Shown here: positions 14,044-23,461 of the stretch, one piece after another
How the letters are laid out: each line of letters begins with the position of its first letter
How positions within the stretch are numbered: position 1 is the first letter of the stretch
Source: Jaapia argillacea MUCL 33604
Lineage: Eukaryota; Basidiomycota; Agaricomycetes; Jaapiales; Jaapiaceae
Direction: 5' to 3'
DNA: 64,000 nt
NCBI GenBank assembly: GCA_000697665.1
Contig: KL197712.1
Coordinates: 939,412-1,003,411 of the forward strand
Program-made: the position numbers and the translations under genes
Notes under the pieces: model-generated
What the model saw: only the letters and a program-made list of their open reading frames with translations
What the model was told of the DNA's origin: nothing
Database searches by the model: none

Positions 14044-14772
14044 GAGTCCCAGTTTGGTTGGTCCTACTCAGATTAGGTTTGGCACATGTGGCGAGACTTC
14101 TCTGGGCCTAAGGTCCTGAAGCCAAGTCTCAAGGTCCCGCTAGTCCAGCGATGTTCTCGTTGAGTCCTTCGGGTCTGACCTGGTCTGGGACCGGCAATCT
14201 GTAGAGATGCTGAGATGGTGTTAAACACAGCTCATATGTTCTTTCCATGGTACAGCCCTTACATAGTCTACAAGCCGTAGTTTAAACTGCAAGGTATTAT
14301 CAATAATGGAGTTCTATTATCCCTAGGATACCCAAATATTAATTCCTCCATGTCCAAGTTCATGTGGGCAGACTTGTGAATGTTGCTGACTAAGCAAACT
14401 GTGAAATCTCAATATTCCGAATCGGAAAGCAACCAGCAATTTTCAGGGGGCCAATAAAGTTCTCAGAGGTAGTAACAAGCTATTTCATTCCCCCTAAATT
14501 TTCTGGGAATCCCTACTCAACATGAGAGAGCTGAACTGCGAGTACAGAGGGGGAGTCCCAGCCAATGAAAGCCAAATGACCAAATTGGGCAATATTTTGG
14601 TCTCTGGTCCCCCAGACACAGGACCCGCTCATAGACCGTGGCTCGCGGTATGTCTGTGGGAATGTCCTTCACGGCAATTGCCATGGGAGTTCTCAGGCCA
14701 TCACAAATCTCTACTTTTGGTAATCTTACATAATTGGTGCCTGATCTCAGTAGGACCAATCGAACAATCCCT
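14044..14772. mobile_element. TIR element 2 (non-autonomous, 8-11 bp target duplication) inside copy B
   Basis: The 11-mer CCAGCAGTTGA flanks both sides (14033-14043 and 14773-14783). Just inside, TTGGTCCTACTCAGATTAGG at the left pairs with the reverse complement of the right end, TTGGTCCTACTGAGATCAGG. The outermost bases (GAGTCCC / AGGGATT) pair less well. The body is 729 bp with no transposase frame. An 11-bp duplication suggests a Mutator-like element, while 8 bp of it would fit hAT. Confidence 0.75.
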
Positions 14773-15237
14773 CCAGCAGTTGAACGACTAAATCTTGTAC
14801 TCGTCAGCTGCCATTCTAACTACCTCGAGAAGTAGTGCGATGTATCGGAGATCGATGTCGGTCCGGTTCACTGTGATACATGCGATGGTTCGATCTCCCG
14901 AATGCTGAGCTGTGAGTGAAGTGCTCGATATCGACACCGTGTCTTTACAATTCGAGCGAAACCAAGAGCCGAATATCTTGAACCATGAATCGGTGTCGCG
15001 CTCGAGGCGAAGGGTGGTGTCATCGCTGGTATTTGGGTGAGAGTTGTCACTAAATGTGAGGAGGATGTATTCGTGTGATGGGAAGTGGGGTTCCTTGACC
15101 CAGCTGATTTCGCGAACGAAGACTTCCTCGGCGGTGTCCCCGAGAGATGCGACCCACTGAACAAACGTCTTGGCGGTGATTTTTCCTGTTGTAGAATGCA
15201 ATTGGGGAGGAAATGTGGTAAAAGGGTTGTCGGCCAT

Positions 15238-15739
15238 GGGGACTCAGGTGGTAAGGTCATATTCGGGTGAGAGAGGCATCAAAGCTGTTCCATGCCAGGA
15301 CAATATGCTGCGCAATTCTGGTCACCGGGCCAGACCACTATCGCAGATTAGGTGGCCAATTCGAATTGTTACAGCCAGTGCGGACCACCGGCCTCGTTCA
15401 GCAGTACGTCGTTCCTTATACGGGGGGACCTCAGTCATTGTTGGAAGGCCTTGCGAGACTTCTAGGAAACCGAGAGGAATTCGTTGGCAGCTTATGGAGG
15501 CACAGATTAAGCATCGATCGAACATCGGTATGTGGTGAAAGAATGTGACAGGTGTAACCATGTGTGACCCGACGCGCGTGGACGGGCGTCCTTGATTGAA
15601 AGATTGGCTCAACGTTCAACAACCGAATCCACACTGGCACCAAGTAAAGCATATCATTTGCTCGGCTTTGAATCCTGTCTATTAGCGGCGCCCTGACAAG
15701 TCTGTACTCCGAAATCTCTGGTCTTTCGTGTGTTGGCGT
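15238..15739. other. 5' flank of copy B, no gene
   Basis: This is promoter-side sequence of copy B and residual duplicated flank. A short match (AAACCGAGAGGAATTCGTTGGCAG against AAACCCAGAGGAATTTGCAG near 18178) suggests shared ancestry with the 5' flank of copy C. No coding signal was found. Confidence 0.45.
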
Positions 15740-16300
15740 TCTGCCTGCTACTCCTATCTACACGTTTCAATTGTCACTAGCCGACTGTGGGTACACCGAT
15801 GATTTGGGTCGCTCTATCTATCGATCTATGTATCGTTTCTGGGGTGTAATTTCCGCGATCCTGTCCTTCGAACCGTGGAAGACCTGCATCACGATTCCAC
15901 CACGAACTTCATTTCCTCTGTTGCATGGACACAACCCTCTCTATACAATAAGGCTTCGGAATGACAGGCTCTCAAACATGTTCCAAAAACAACTTTCCCC
16001 ACGCTCTTATGGCTTTTAGAAATGAATTCAATCAAGCAATCGACCGTCTACCTATGCCCCCCCCATCAGGACGCGTATAAACCTAACCATCCTAAAACTG
16101 CAGTAATCATGCCCCCGATGTCCTCACTTACTTCCTGTTGGAAGACCTGAACCTGAGAGAGAGGTGTCAATTTCCAACCCAACTATCCCTTGTGCCCGAA
16201 CCATCCTGATGGCGAGAAAAGGCATAGGCCTAAATGAACAATGGGAGTGATAAGGGGAGTCCGGGACCTCGGTCTTCGTCGCTCTCTCTCAACGGAGTAA
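15740..16300. repeat. Duplicated intergenic block, second copy (partner 11390-11960)
   Basis: This is the partner of the block downstream of copy B. It shares the runs listed there and lies downstream of copy C. It contains no coding frame with family motifs. Confidence 0.75.
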
Positions 16301-16476
16301 GTCCACTTGGTTTGTACCCTCGTACTATGGAACTGCTCCCCTCGAAATCCCCTTGGTCCACATTCATACAAAGTCTCCCGATCGCTAATCTTCCCAATCC
16401 GAGAGTTTGATCAATTTCCAGTGGTTCCGATCATCGTGAGGATCAGTTTGAAGGCGGACCTGGAGGAGTCATATCC

Positions 16477-18003
16477 TTAGCTCAGGATAACACCACCCCA
16501 TGAGATGAATCCAACGCCTACCACAGTGTCCTCCTCGTCATCCGAAAGATTCCAAAACAATTCCGAATGTGCAGGCGAAATCCTGACGAAAGGTCACCTC
16601 AAGCGCGAAGACAAATATAATAGCAGTCGCATACGTGTAGATCCCTTTCTTCTTGATCTCTCGGACTGTGAAATGGGATTGTGACGGCTCTACTGAGCCT
16701 GAGAAGTTGCAACCAACGATTGCATCATCCACGCCAGGTTGATAATACCTAGATTCATCCAGGAGGACGCATAGTTGTTGCACAGTCACGCAACAGTTAA
16801 ACATCAGTGTGTCGTCATCCAAACTCCTGGCTTCCCACTAATATTTAGCAAATTAACCTTGAAGTGCTGACTTTAGTTCGATAGAGTGCAACATACCACA
16901 GTCGTGGGATGCAGCTTGGACGTGGCACGAAGAGGGGTGCAATCCCTAACTCCAGGGACGTGAACCAGCTGTCGCGAGGACAAGTGCTGGATGCGATAGC
17001 AACCATGATGTACCGGCCCACTCCACGCAAGATCTTGAAATTCTTGGAGTGACGTTGTATCGTGGACAGAACGATCGGGGTCGTCTACCTGCAGCTGCCC
17101 CAACGTCATACGTAGTGGTAAAAGGGCTGAACGGGGTGAGGGGAGGATATCCAGATCGCCGAATTCTGCGATGGCTTCATTGACAGCTGAAGTGAAGGTG
17201 GGTGTGTTATGGAAGCCTTCCGTGTGATTCAATTCGCCCTTGAACTTTCCCAACACCTGTATCTTGAGGATATCCTCAATATACCCCGTGGCCTCGTCTA
17301 ACGCGGTGTTATCCCATGACGCCCGCTCGACGGTTGCGAGATGGGAAAAAGTTTGAAATTGACAGAAGGTCATGGCATCCCATTCAACCGCTCCCTTCAA
17401 TCCCCTGGTGTTGGCTAGGAACTCGGCAAACCTCTCCACCTGGCCATCCCTGCGCATCAGATGGAACCGACAGTGGTTGGACCCGATGAACATCAACAGA
17501 CTTCTCCATAGACATCCAGCGTACCACCAGCAGTTGAACGACCAAATCTTGTACTGGTCGGCTGCCTTTCCAATGACTTCGAGGAGAAGCGTGATGTGTC
17601 GGAGATCGATGTCGGTCCGATTCACTGCGATATATGCAATGGTTCGATCACCGGAATGCTGAGCAGTGAGGGAACTACTCGATATTGAAACCGTGTCTCG
17701 ACAGTTCGAGCCAAACCAAGAGCCGAATATCTTGAACCATGAATTGGCGTCGCGCTCAAGGCGAAGGGTCATACCGTAGATAGGATTAGGATCGAATTTC
17801 CCGCCAAATGTGAGGAGGATATATTCATGTGATGGGAAGCGGGGTTGTTTCACCCAACTAATTTCGCGAACGAAGACTTGCTCGGCGGTGTTCTGAAGAG
17901 AGGCGACCCATTGGTTAAACCTGTTAACACTGATCTTTCCTCTCGCACCATTCCAAAGCTTTCGGCGGTGGAGGGGAAAAGTGGAGAAAGGCCCGTCGAC
18001 CAT
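16477..18003 (-). CDS. Family copy C: NC/His head plus beta-trefoil-like tail, intact
   Basis: Exons 18003-16897, 16837-16635 and 16582-16477 give about 471 residues with no breaks. The start is MVDGPFSTFPLHRRK. The head shows FVREISWVKQPRFPSHEYIL, ERDANSWFKIFGSWFGSNC, TAQHSGDRTIAYIAVNRTDI and YKIWSFNCWWYAGCLWRSL. Then come EWDAMTFCQFQTFSHLATVE and a linker with NHTEGFHNTPT. The tail reads AWSGPVHHGCYRIQHLSSRQ, then WEARSLDDDTLMFNCCVTVQ, FTVREIKKKGIYTISP and LFWNLSDDEEDTVVGVG. Gene structure equals that of A, F and H. No transmembrane or signal segment is visible. Function is unknown; enzyme-like and lectin/inhibitor-like readings are inference. Confidence 0.87.
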
Positions 18004-19422
18004 GATGATTCAGGTGGTGGTGATGCACAGCTGAGGACCGGCGTCAAAAACCATTCGAAAGCAGCCAAAGCCGTGCAAATCATCGCCACCAGATAGTGCC
18101 TTAGCTCCTTATAAGGGTTGTCGACAAGCGCTAGAAGTGGAACAATCTAGCGGCAAAGGTTTTGGTAAAGAACTTGAAACCCAGAGGAATTTGCAGACCA
18201 GTGGCTGACGAATAGCATGGACCGACTGGGTCGCCAAATGTGCATTCCAGGAGCATTGGACGGGACAACCCGAGCGCAACCTGAGTGGCCATAGTCTTCA
18301 ACGGCGAGAGCCTGAGCGTTGGTGTGACGAGAATGCGATACGGAGACCGGGTGTGACTGGACAAGTTGAGCCGCTGCTTGTCGCACGCTGAACCGGCGTC
18401 AAGATCACGCATAAGTATATGCCCCTCTCCGGGGACCGAAGGGTGGGGTAGCGTTGATGAACAAGTACACGGGTCTCTGGCTAGAATTGCCCCAGAAATC
18501 CCACACATTCGTCTCGTACACACACCACTATCCTCAACTTGCTATCGGCCCTGGTTTACATGGTCCCAACCCTACATACGTTGTCGTCACACCATTTCGC
18601 ACAGACCATTCTCAATCCACCCCGCTCGTTGTTTCTGTTGCCAAGCAGCGAAACAACAGACGTCGTCGCATAGGAGAAAATCCCAACACACCCTTTTGTG
18701 ATCTACTTGTTTTCGGTTGCAGTTGCCGAGGCTACTGAGGTCTGTACAACACTCTTCACATGTTCGTCATGCTCTGATGTATGCTGGTAGAGTGGCGATC
18801 CTGGGCATCCTGGCGTTCCTAGTGGCTCTTAGAGCTCAAGTGTCTGGTTACATGTATCTCCATATTTCAGTCAATCATCGTCTGCCCCGCTAGCAGCCTA
18901 TTTTCACTTGGTATGTCCCGAAGGACTCGACGGATGGATTTGCAGCTGGCAATCATCAGCCAGACTCAAAAATCTCAAGTGAGATACAGTAAATAGCGCA
19001 AAGTGTAAGTGATACAGCTTAGTATACACACGCTCCGGAACTCCTGTAGGACCATGGAGTCACAACGAAGTAAAATATCGTCCATCGACTACGATGGTGG
19101 AAACCTAGGAAGAAACCACATCGAGGTCGAAGGAGATAGCACAACGAAAAGACCACTAGATCGGTGTAAGAGGTACAGTCAGAGCACCGACTGTCGCGAT
19201 ACCTCCCACCAGTCTGCCCGGACTGCATCTATACGAGGGCCTACGTTCCCAAACAGCCCGTTGATTCTTTCTCTCCTGATGCCCCTGCATCATCATCCTC
19301 TACATATCCGCCCTGGAAATATTCAACCCCTCCTATAACTGCCTCAGCTCCACGTCCAACCCTCGACAACCGTCTGACACCCTCAACGCTCACATATGGG
19401 TCCCTCATCGCTTCTATTCAAG
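18004..19422. other. Intergenic between copies C and D, no gene
   Basis: It holds the 5' flank of C and the 3' flank of D. Frames are short and motif-free on both strands. A pyrimidine-rich patch lies near 19260-19440. Nothing else is recognised. Confidence 0.45.
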
Positions 19423-21049
19423 TTATCTCCCCCCGTAATTCCCCATAGATCCAATCTGAGAGTGCATAATAAGATCGGAAACGATTTGGTGGGTAGATGG
19501 GAATTTAGGCCCTGTGACACCATGACCCAATCGAACGAGTTGGTCACCCTGGTCTAGCAGGGATTTGAAGAAACCATCCTTGGTCCGAAGCTCCAGTTCG
19601 AGCCGCTCTCCGTCCTGCGGTGACTTGAGCTTGTCCCACATCGTAGTGATGATAACAACGTTCCGCATCGATTCGGCACTGCATACTAGTTTCTTGATCA
19701 TCAGCAGATTCCGCTGTGAGTTGACAGTTCGAGGATCACTGATTCGATGCATGTAGATGATACCATCTAACTTCCGCATCTGGCCGTATCTGGATTGCCA
19801 TAAGATTAGACTGGTTTGGCAAAAATGAAGGCAAAGTAGATTCACTCAGCCGCTAAAAAACTGGCGATGTTCCTCAGGATGTCAGCTTGTGTCAACCCAT
19901 CCGTAGCTCCCTGAGAGTCATCATATCCGGGGGCGTCGATAAAATTTATCCACGTAGTGGTATTTGGCACGAAATAACGAAAGTGATGGATATATTCAAG
20001 CGAGCGCCCGACGACTATCTCCTCGTCGTTCGTAATGGATTTGATGAACTGGAAAGGGACATCGTTCAGAAAATAACCGGTGAACTCTGCACAGTGACAC
20101 ATACCGAGGATTTCCCCGTCCCCGTCGCCCCCATGATACTACCGCAAATTCTCAGTCATATCGACAATATGAGTATGATCGGGACTCACGCAATCGTCGC
20201 GTCAATTTGGCAATCAGAGAGTTTGAATAGTTCAGGTATCGGGTCCGGCGTCTTGTGGAGGCCTTCCGTTTGACTGAACTGACCCTTGAACTTCCCTGAG
20301 GCCCAGATCTCGAAGATCTCCTCAATATACTCCGTGGCATGTTCCAACTCGGTGTTATCCCCTGCAGCTCGTTCAACGGATGCCAGATGGGAGTAGCTTT
20401 GAAAATGAGAGAAGGTCATGGCATCCCATTCGTCCACTCCCTTCGATCCCCTAGTTTCTGCTAGGAACTTCGCAAACTTCTCCATTTGGCCCTCCCTGTG
20501 AATCAACCTGAACCGATAGTGGTTGGATCCGATGCACCTCGCGAGGTTTCTCCATAGACATCCTGCAAACCACCAGCAATTGAACGACCAAACCTTATAC
20601 TCGTCGGCTGCCTTTCCAACCACCTCGAGAAGGATTGTGATGTATCGGATATCGATGTCGGTACGATTCACTGAAATATGGGCGATTTCTCGATCCTTCG
20701 AATGTTGAGCAGCGAGGGAACTGTTCCATATCGACACCGTGTCTCTACAGTTCGACCCAAACCAAGAGCCGAATATCTTGAACCAGGAATCGGTATCGCG
20801 CTCGAGGCGAAGTGTGGTGTCGTAGATTGTATCAGGATCGGATTTGTCGCCAAACGTGAGGAGGATATATTCGTGGGATGGGAAGCGGGGTTCTTTCACC
20901 CAGCTGATTTCGCGAATGTAGACTTGTTTGGCGGTGTCCTTGATAGAGGAGGCCCACTGAACGAACTGCTCAACACTGATTTTTCCTGTCGCAGAGCGCC
21001 AGAGCCTCAGCCGACGACGAGGAAAAGTGGAGAAAGGGCCGTCGACCAT
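19423..21049 (-). CDS. Family copy D: NC/His head fused to a P-loop GTPase domain
   Basis: Exons 21049-20190, 20138-20105, 20048-19846 and 19789-19423 join in frame to about 487 residues. The head is intact: VYIREISWVKEPRFPSHEYI, WFKIFGSWFGSNCRDTVSI, YKVWSFNCWWFAGCLWRNL, and EWDAMTFSHFQSYSHLASVE. After FSQTEGLHKTPD it does not enter the trefoil-like tail. Instead it reads SDCQIDATIAIMGATGTGKS, a hydrophobic strand and Walker A (G1), then SFIKSITNDEEIVVGRSLE. Next are FIDAPGYDDSQG (G3), the DGIIYMHRISDPR segment and VVIITTMWDK in the G4 position. This pattern matches the AIG1/septin-like GTPases expanded in mushrooms. The tiny 34-nt exon 2 carries the P-loop. Neighbouring copies lack this tail. 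The GTPase domain is seen directly; its partnership with the head is new to me. Confidence 0.85.
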
Positions 21050-21215
21050 AGCAGGGATTTAGGTGGTAAGGTAGTGGTGTGTCGTTCAGGTGAGAGATGC
21101 GTGAAAACCGCTCCGTGCCAGTGCAACGCCGTGTAAGTCATGGTCACCACGTTCAGCAGTGCCTCGTGGTGTGCTAGCAGGTGCCCCAGTACAGTAAAAG
21201 CATCATGAGACATTC
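21050..21215. repeat. Conserved 5' flank of copy D (partner 25139-25260 upstream of copy F)
   Basis: The two flanks share AGCAGGGATT, TTCAGGTGAGAGA, GCGTGAAAACCG, GTGCCAGTGCAACGC and TGTAAGTCATGG in the same order. D and F thus share a recent ancestor including promoter. The block should contain the family promoter. No TATA consensus is evident. Confidence 0.7.
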
Positions 21216-21536
21216 CTCCACCAAGAAACGCGAAGGTATTCCTTGACAGTTTCAGGATATATTGATTGAGGTATTGAGTTCAGAAATATGCACAGGAGGA
21301 TTTGAGACTCGTGCCATCCAGTCTTTGCGAGCCTGAGGCGCTCGACTGAGGGTACTCAGAGCTCTAGCGCGAAAGGGAGAGAAAACTGAGATTAAGCAAC
21401 GCTGTACAGGGTAAAACTCGTGCCGATTTTGTCTCATTCTTCAAAGCAAAGATTCGAGACGAGACGAGCAGGATTGAGACAAGCTAAGATAAAACCGAGA
21501 AATAAATTCGAAAGCGACTGTATCTGTGTCACACGT

Positions 21537-21960
21537 GTGACCAGATGCGTTCCTTCACTGTGGCAGATGGCCTTGGACTATCTTGCTATCCAAGGCTCTG
21601 CCACACCCTTCAAGCGCGTCTGGAGTAGTGCCGGTGCTACGGACACGAAGAAGAGAAATCGCCTCTCACTCAAGCGATTGGAGGCGTCGCAATTCCTCAA
21701 AGCAGGATAACAGCCGAGATGTGCCCGAAGGCTAACGGCCAAGGAGAAGGACACCCTACGAGCCGAGCGTTTGCGTACGATCGACGAGGAGAACTGGCAA
21801 GATGATACATATGATGATGCGGAGGTGTTCTTTCGGAGGCTGACCCGCGTCCCGCTCCATTTCATGTTTCTTCGTTTACCTGAGTATATCTCGATAAACT
21901 TATGTCTGCAGACTGACTCAAACTGGTAAAGAGCTGACCACCACTGAACCGGTTGAGACC
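21537..21960 (+). mobile_element. hAT transposase C-terminal remnant
   Basis: A plus-strand frame reads PSLWQMALDYLAIQGSATPF, then RVWSSAGATDTKKRNRLSL and ASQFLKAG. This is the hAT dimerisation region, which normally ends the transposase. A further acidic piece (IDEENWQDDTYDD...) follows after a stop. Only the 3' end of the gene is present and no RNase H-like core is seen, so it is a dead fragment. It abuts the 3' end of the copy E zinc-finger region on the opposite strand. Confidence 0.85.
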
Positions 21961-21984
21961 AGTTTGGGACTGGTTGAGAATTGG

Positions 21985-23245
21985 TTACAATCGAGACCGA
22001 AACTGAAACCAAATCCCCCCAGAATCTCCAACCAGTTCGAACTGAAACGAAACCTTGGCGGGGCCGACAGCAACACTAGCACCACCCATGCAGACCCGGC
22101 TATCGACGTGCCGCTTCAGGGTATCGGGTCTCGCAAAATTCTTCCCACAACCAGGACATACATGCTTCGGGCGAGCTCCCGAGGACGCATGATGGCTCTC
22201 GTAGTGGCGCTTACGGTCGTACTGGCGTCCGAATGACCGAGGACAGTACTGACAAGGGTATCGTTCCGCGGTTGATGATGACGATGACGAAGCAGCGGGA
22301 ATTTGAACCGTAGATGGGCCCACTTGCGTCGAAGGAATGGAGTAATATTGGGCTCCCGATGCAGACTGAACAGCCTGATTAGAGGAGAACCCGTACGCCT
22401 GGGCAGGGGTAGCGACGAATTGCGTTGGGGCTCCGCAGTACTGTTGATTTGGGTACGTGTGACGGGTACTGTGCTGGGAGGCTGGAATACGGAATGGGGT
22501 AGCACCATGAGATGGTTGTTGTGCGCCGAGGAACGAGCTGAGAGTAGGGTCACTGGCGCCTGCATACGTTGGTGGGACAGAATTCCCCTGCGCTTCCTAG
22601 GTGGCGAAGGGCAAGGCCCTTAACGGCTGTGCGACAGCTGACTCACACAAACGGATGTTAGCGCAGAATTCATCATCCTGGTGAACCAATAGACGTACCG
22701 TAGCGAGGGTTCGTCCCTGTAGAAGCGGGAGGGGTGGGTTGAGAGGCAGAAGCCGTCTCATATTGTTGCTGATACGCGTAAGAAGTCAAGGAGTCGCTCC
22801 CTACAGGTTCGCTGGAGGAAGATGATATGACGGGAGTGCCGACTACCATGGCCTCATTGACGGCGGGAGCGGAGGCCGGTGTCCTGTAGAGGCCTTCCGT
22901 TTGACTGATCTGGCCCTTGAACTTCCCTGATACCCGGATCTCGAAAATCTCCTCAATATACTCCGTGGCATCTTCCAACTGGGTGTTATCCCCTGCCGCT
23001 CGTTCAACAGGTGCCAGGTGGGAGTAGGTTTGAAAATGAGAGAAGGTCATAGCGTCCCATTCGTCCACTCCCTTCGATCCGCGAGTTTCAGCGAGGAACT
23101 TCGCAAACTTCTTCATTTGGCCCTCCCTGTGAATCAGCCTGAACCCATAGTGGTTGATCCGATGCACCTCGTCAGATTTCTCCATAGACATCCTGCAAAC
23201 CATCAACAATTGAACGACCAAACCCTATACTCATCGGCTGCCTTT
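21985..23245 (-). pseudogene. Family copy E: truncated head joined in frame to a C2H2 zinc-finger region
   Basis: The copy begins abruptly near 23245, inside codons for ADEYRVWSFNC. All of the head before the Cys motif is missing. A stop replaces one Trp of NCWW and a one-base loss follows near 23155. From NHYGFRLIHREG on, the frame is open: EWDAMTFSHFQTYSHLAPVE, SGKFKGQISQTEGL, then a Ser/Gln-rich linker. A plausible phase-1 intron (about 22699-22599) joins it to SVPPTYAGASDPTLSSF and on to two fingers. These are CQYCPRSFGRQYDRKRHYES with HH, and CPGCGKNFARPDTLKRHVDS with Cys as last ligand. The zinc-finger part may be a separate gene's remnant captured downstream. Loss of the start makes a full-length product unlikely. 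A shorter product from an internal Met (ORF start 23221) is possible. Confidence 0.7.
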
Positions 23246-23461
23246 CGGTGTAAGTCCACTTGGTTTGGGGATGCACCATTGTATGATGAAACCACTCCTT
23301 CAAATGCCCCTTGACCCAAATTCATACAAAGTCTCTCGGTCTAACTAGTCAATGTCTTCCCAATCTGAGATTCTAATAAATCTCCAGTGGTTTCGATCGT
23401 CATGAGGATTACTTTGAAGGCGGACCTGGAGGAGTCATATTCTTATCTCAAGACAATAATT
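23230..23461. repeat. 3' flank of copy F abutting truncated copy E
   Basis: From about 23250 the sequence (GTAAGTCCACTTGGTTTG, ATTCATACAAAGTCTC, GGCGGACCTGGAGGAGTCAT) matches the 3' flank of copy C near 16285-16475. Copy E's missing 5' part ends exactly here. The junction looks like a deletion or unequal crossover between neighbouring copies. Confidence 0.7.

Larger units (their letters stand above)
11940..15237 (-). pseudogene. Family copy B, interrupted by two TIR elements
   Basis: The head starts at 15237 (MADNPFTTFP) and is recognisable through ERDTDSWFKIFGS, the NRTDIDLRYI segment and ADEYKI, ending near 14773. It resumes at about 14043-13924 (WWYAGCLW region) and again from 13109 (DEWDAVTFFRFQTFSHLA) to about 12540. 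The trefoil-like tail exons lie at roughly 12480-12290 and 12250-11940, ending with a longer C-terminus than its siblings. Two insertions (13110-13923 and 14044-14772) split the coding region. The second cuts inside the codons of the NCWW motif. The head also carries an in-frame stop immediately before that motif (TTTAGTCG where siblings have TTTGGTCG). The gene is therefore inactive as a full-length protein. A 3' fragment from about 13075 keeps an open frame, but nothing suggests separate use. Confidence 0.85.
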
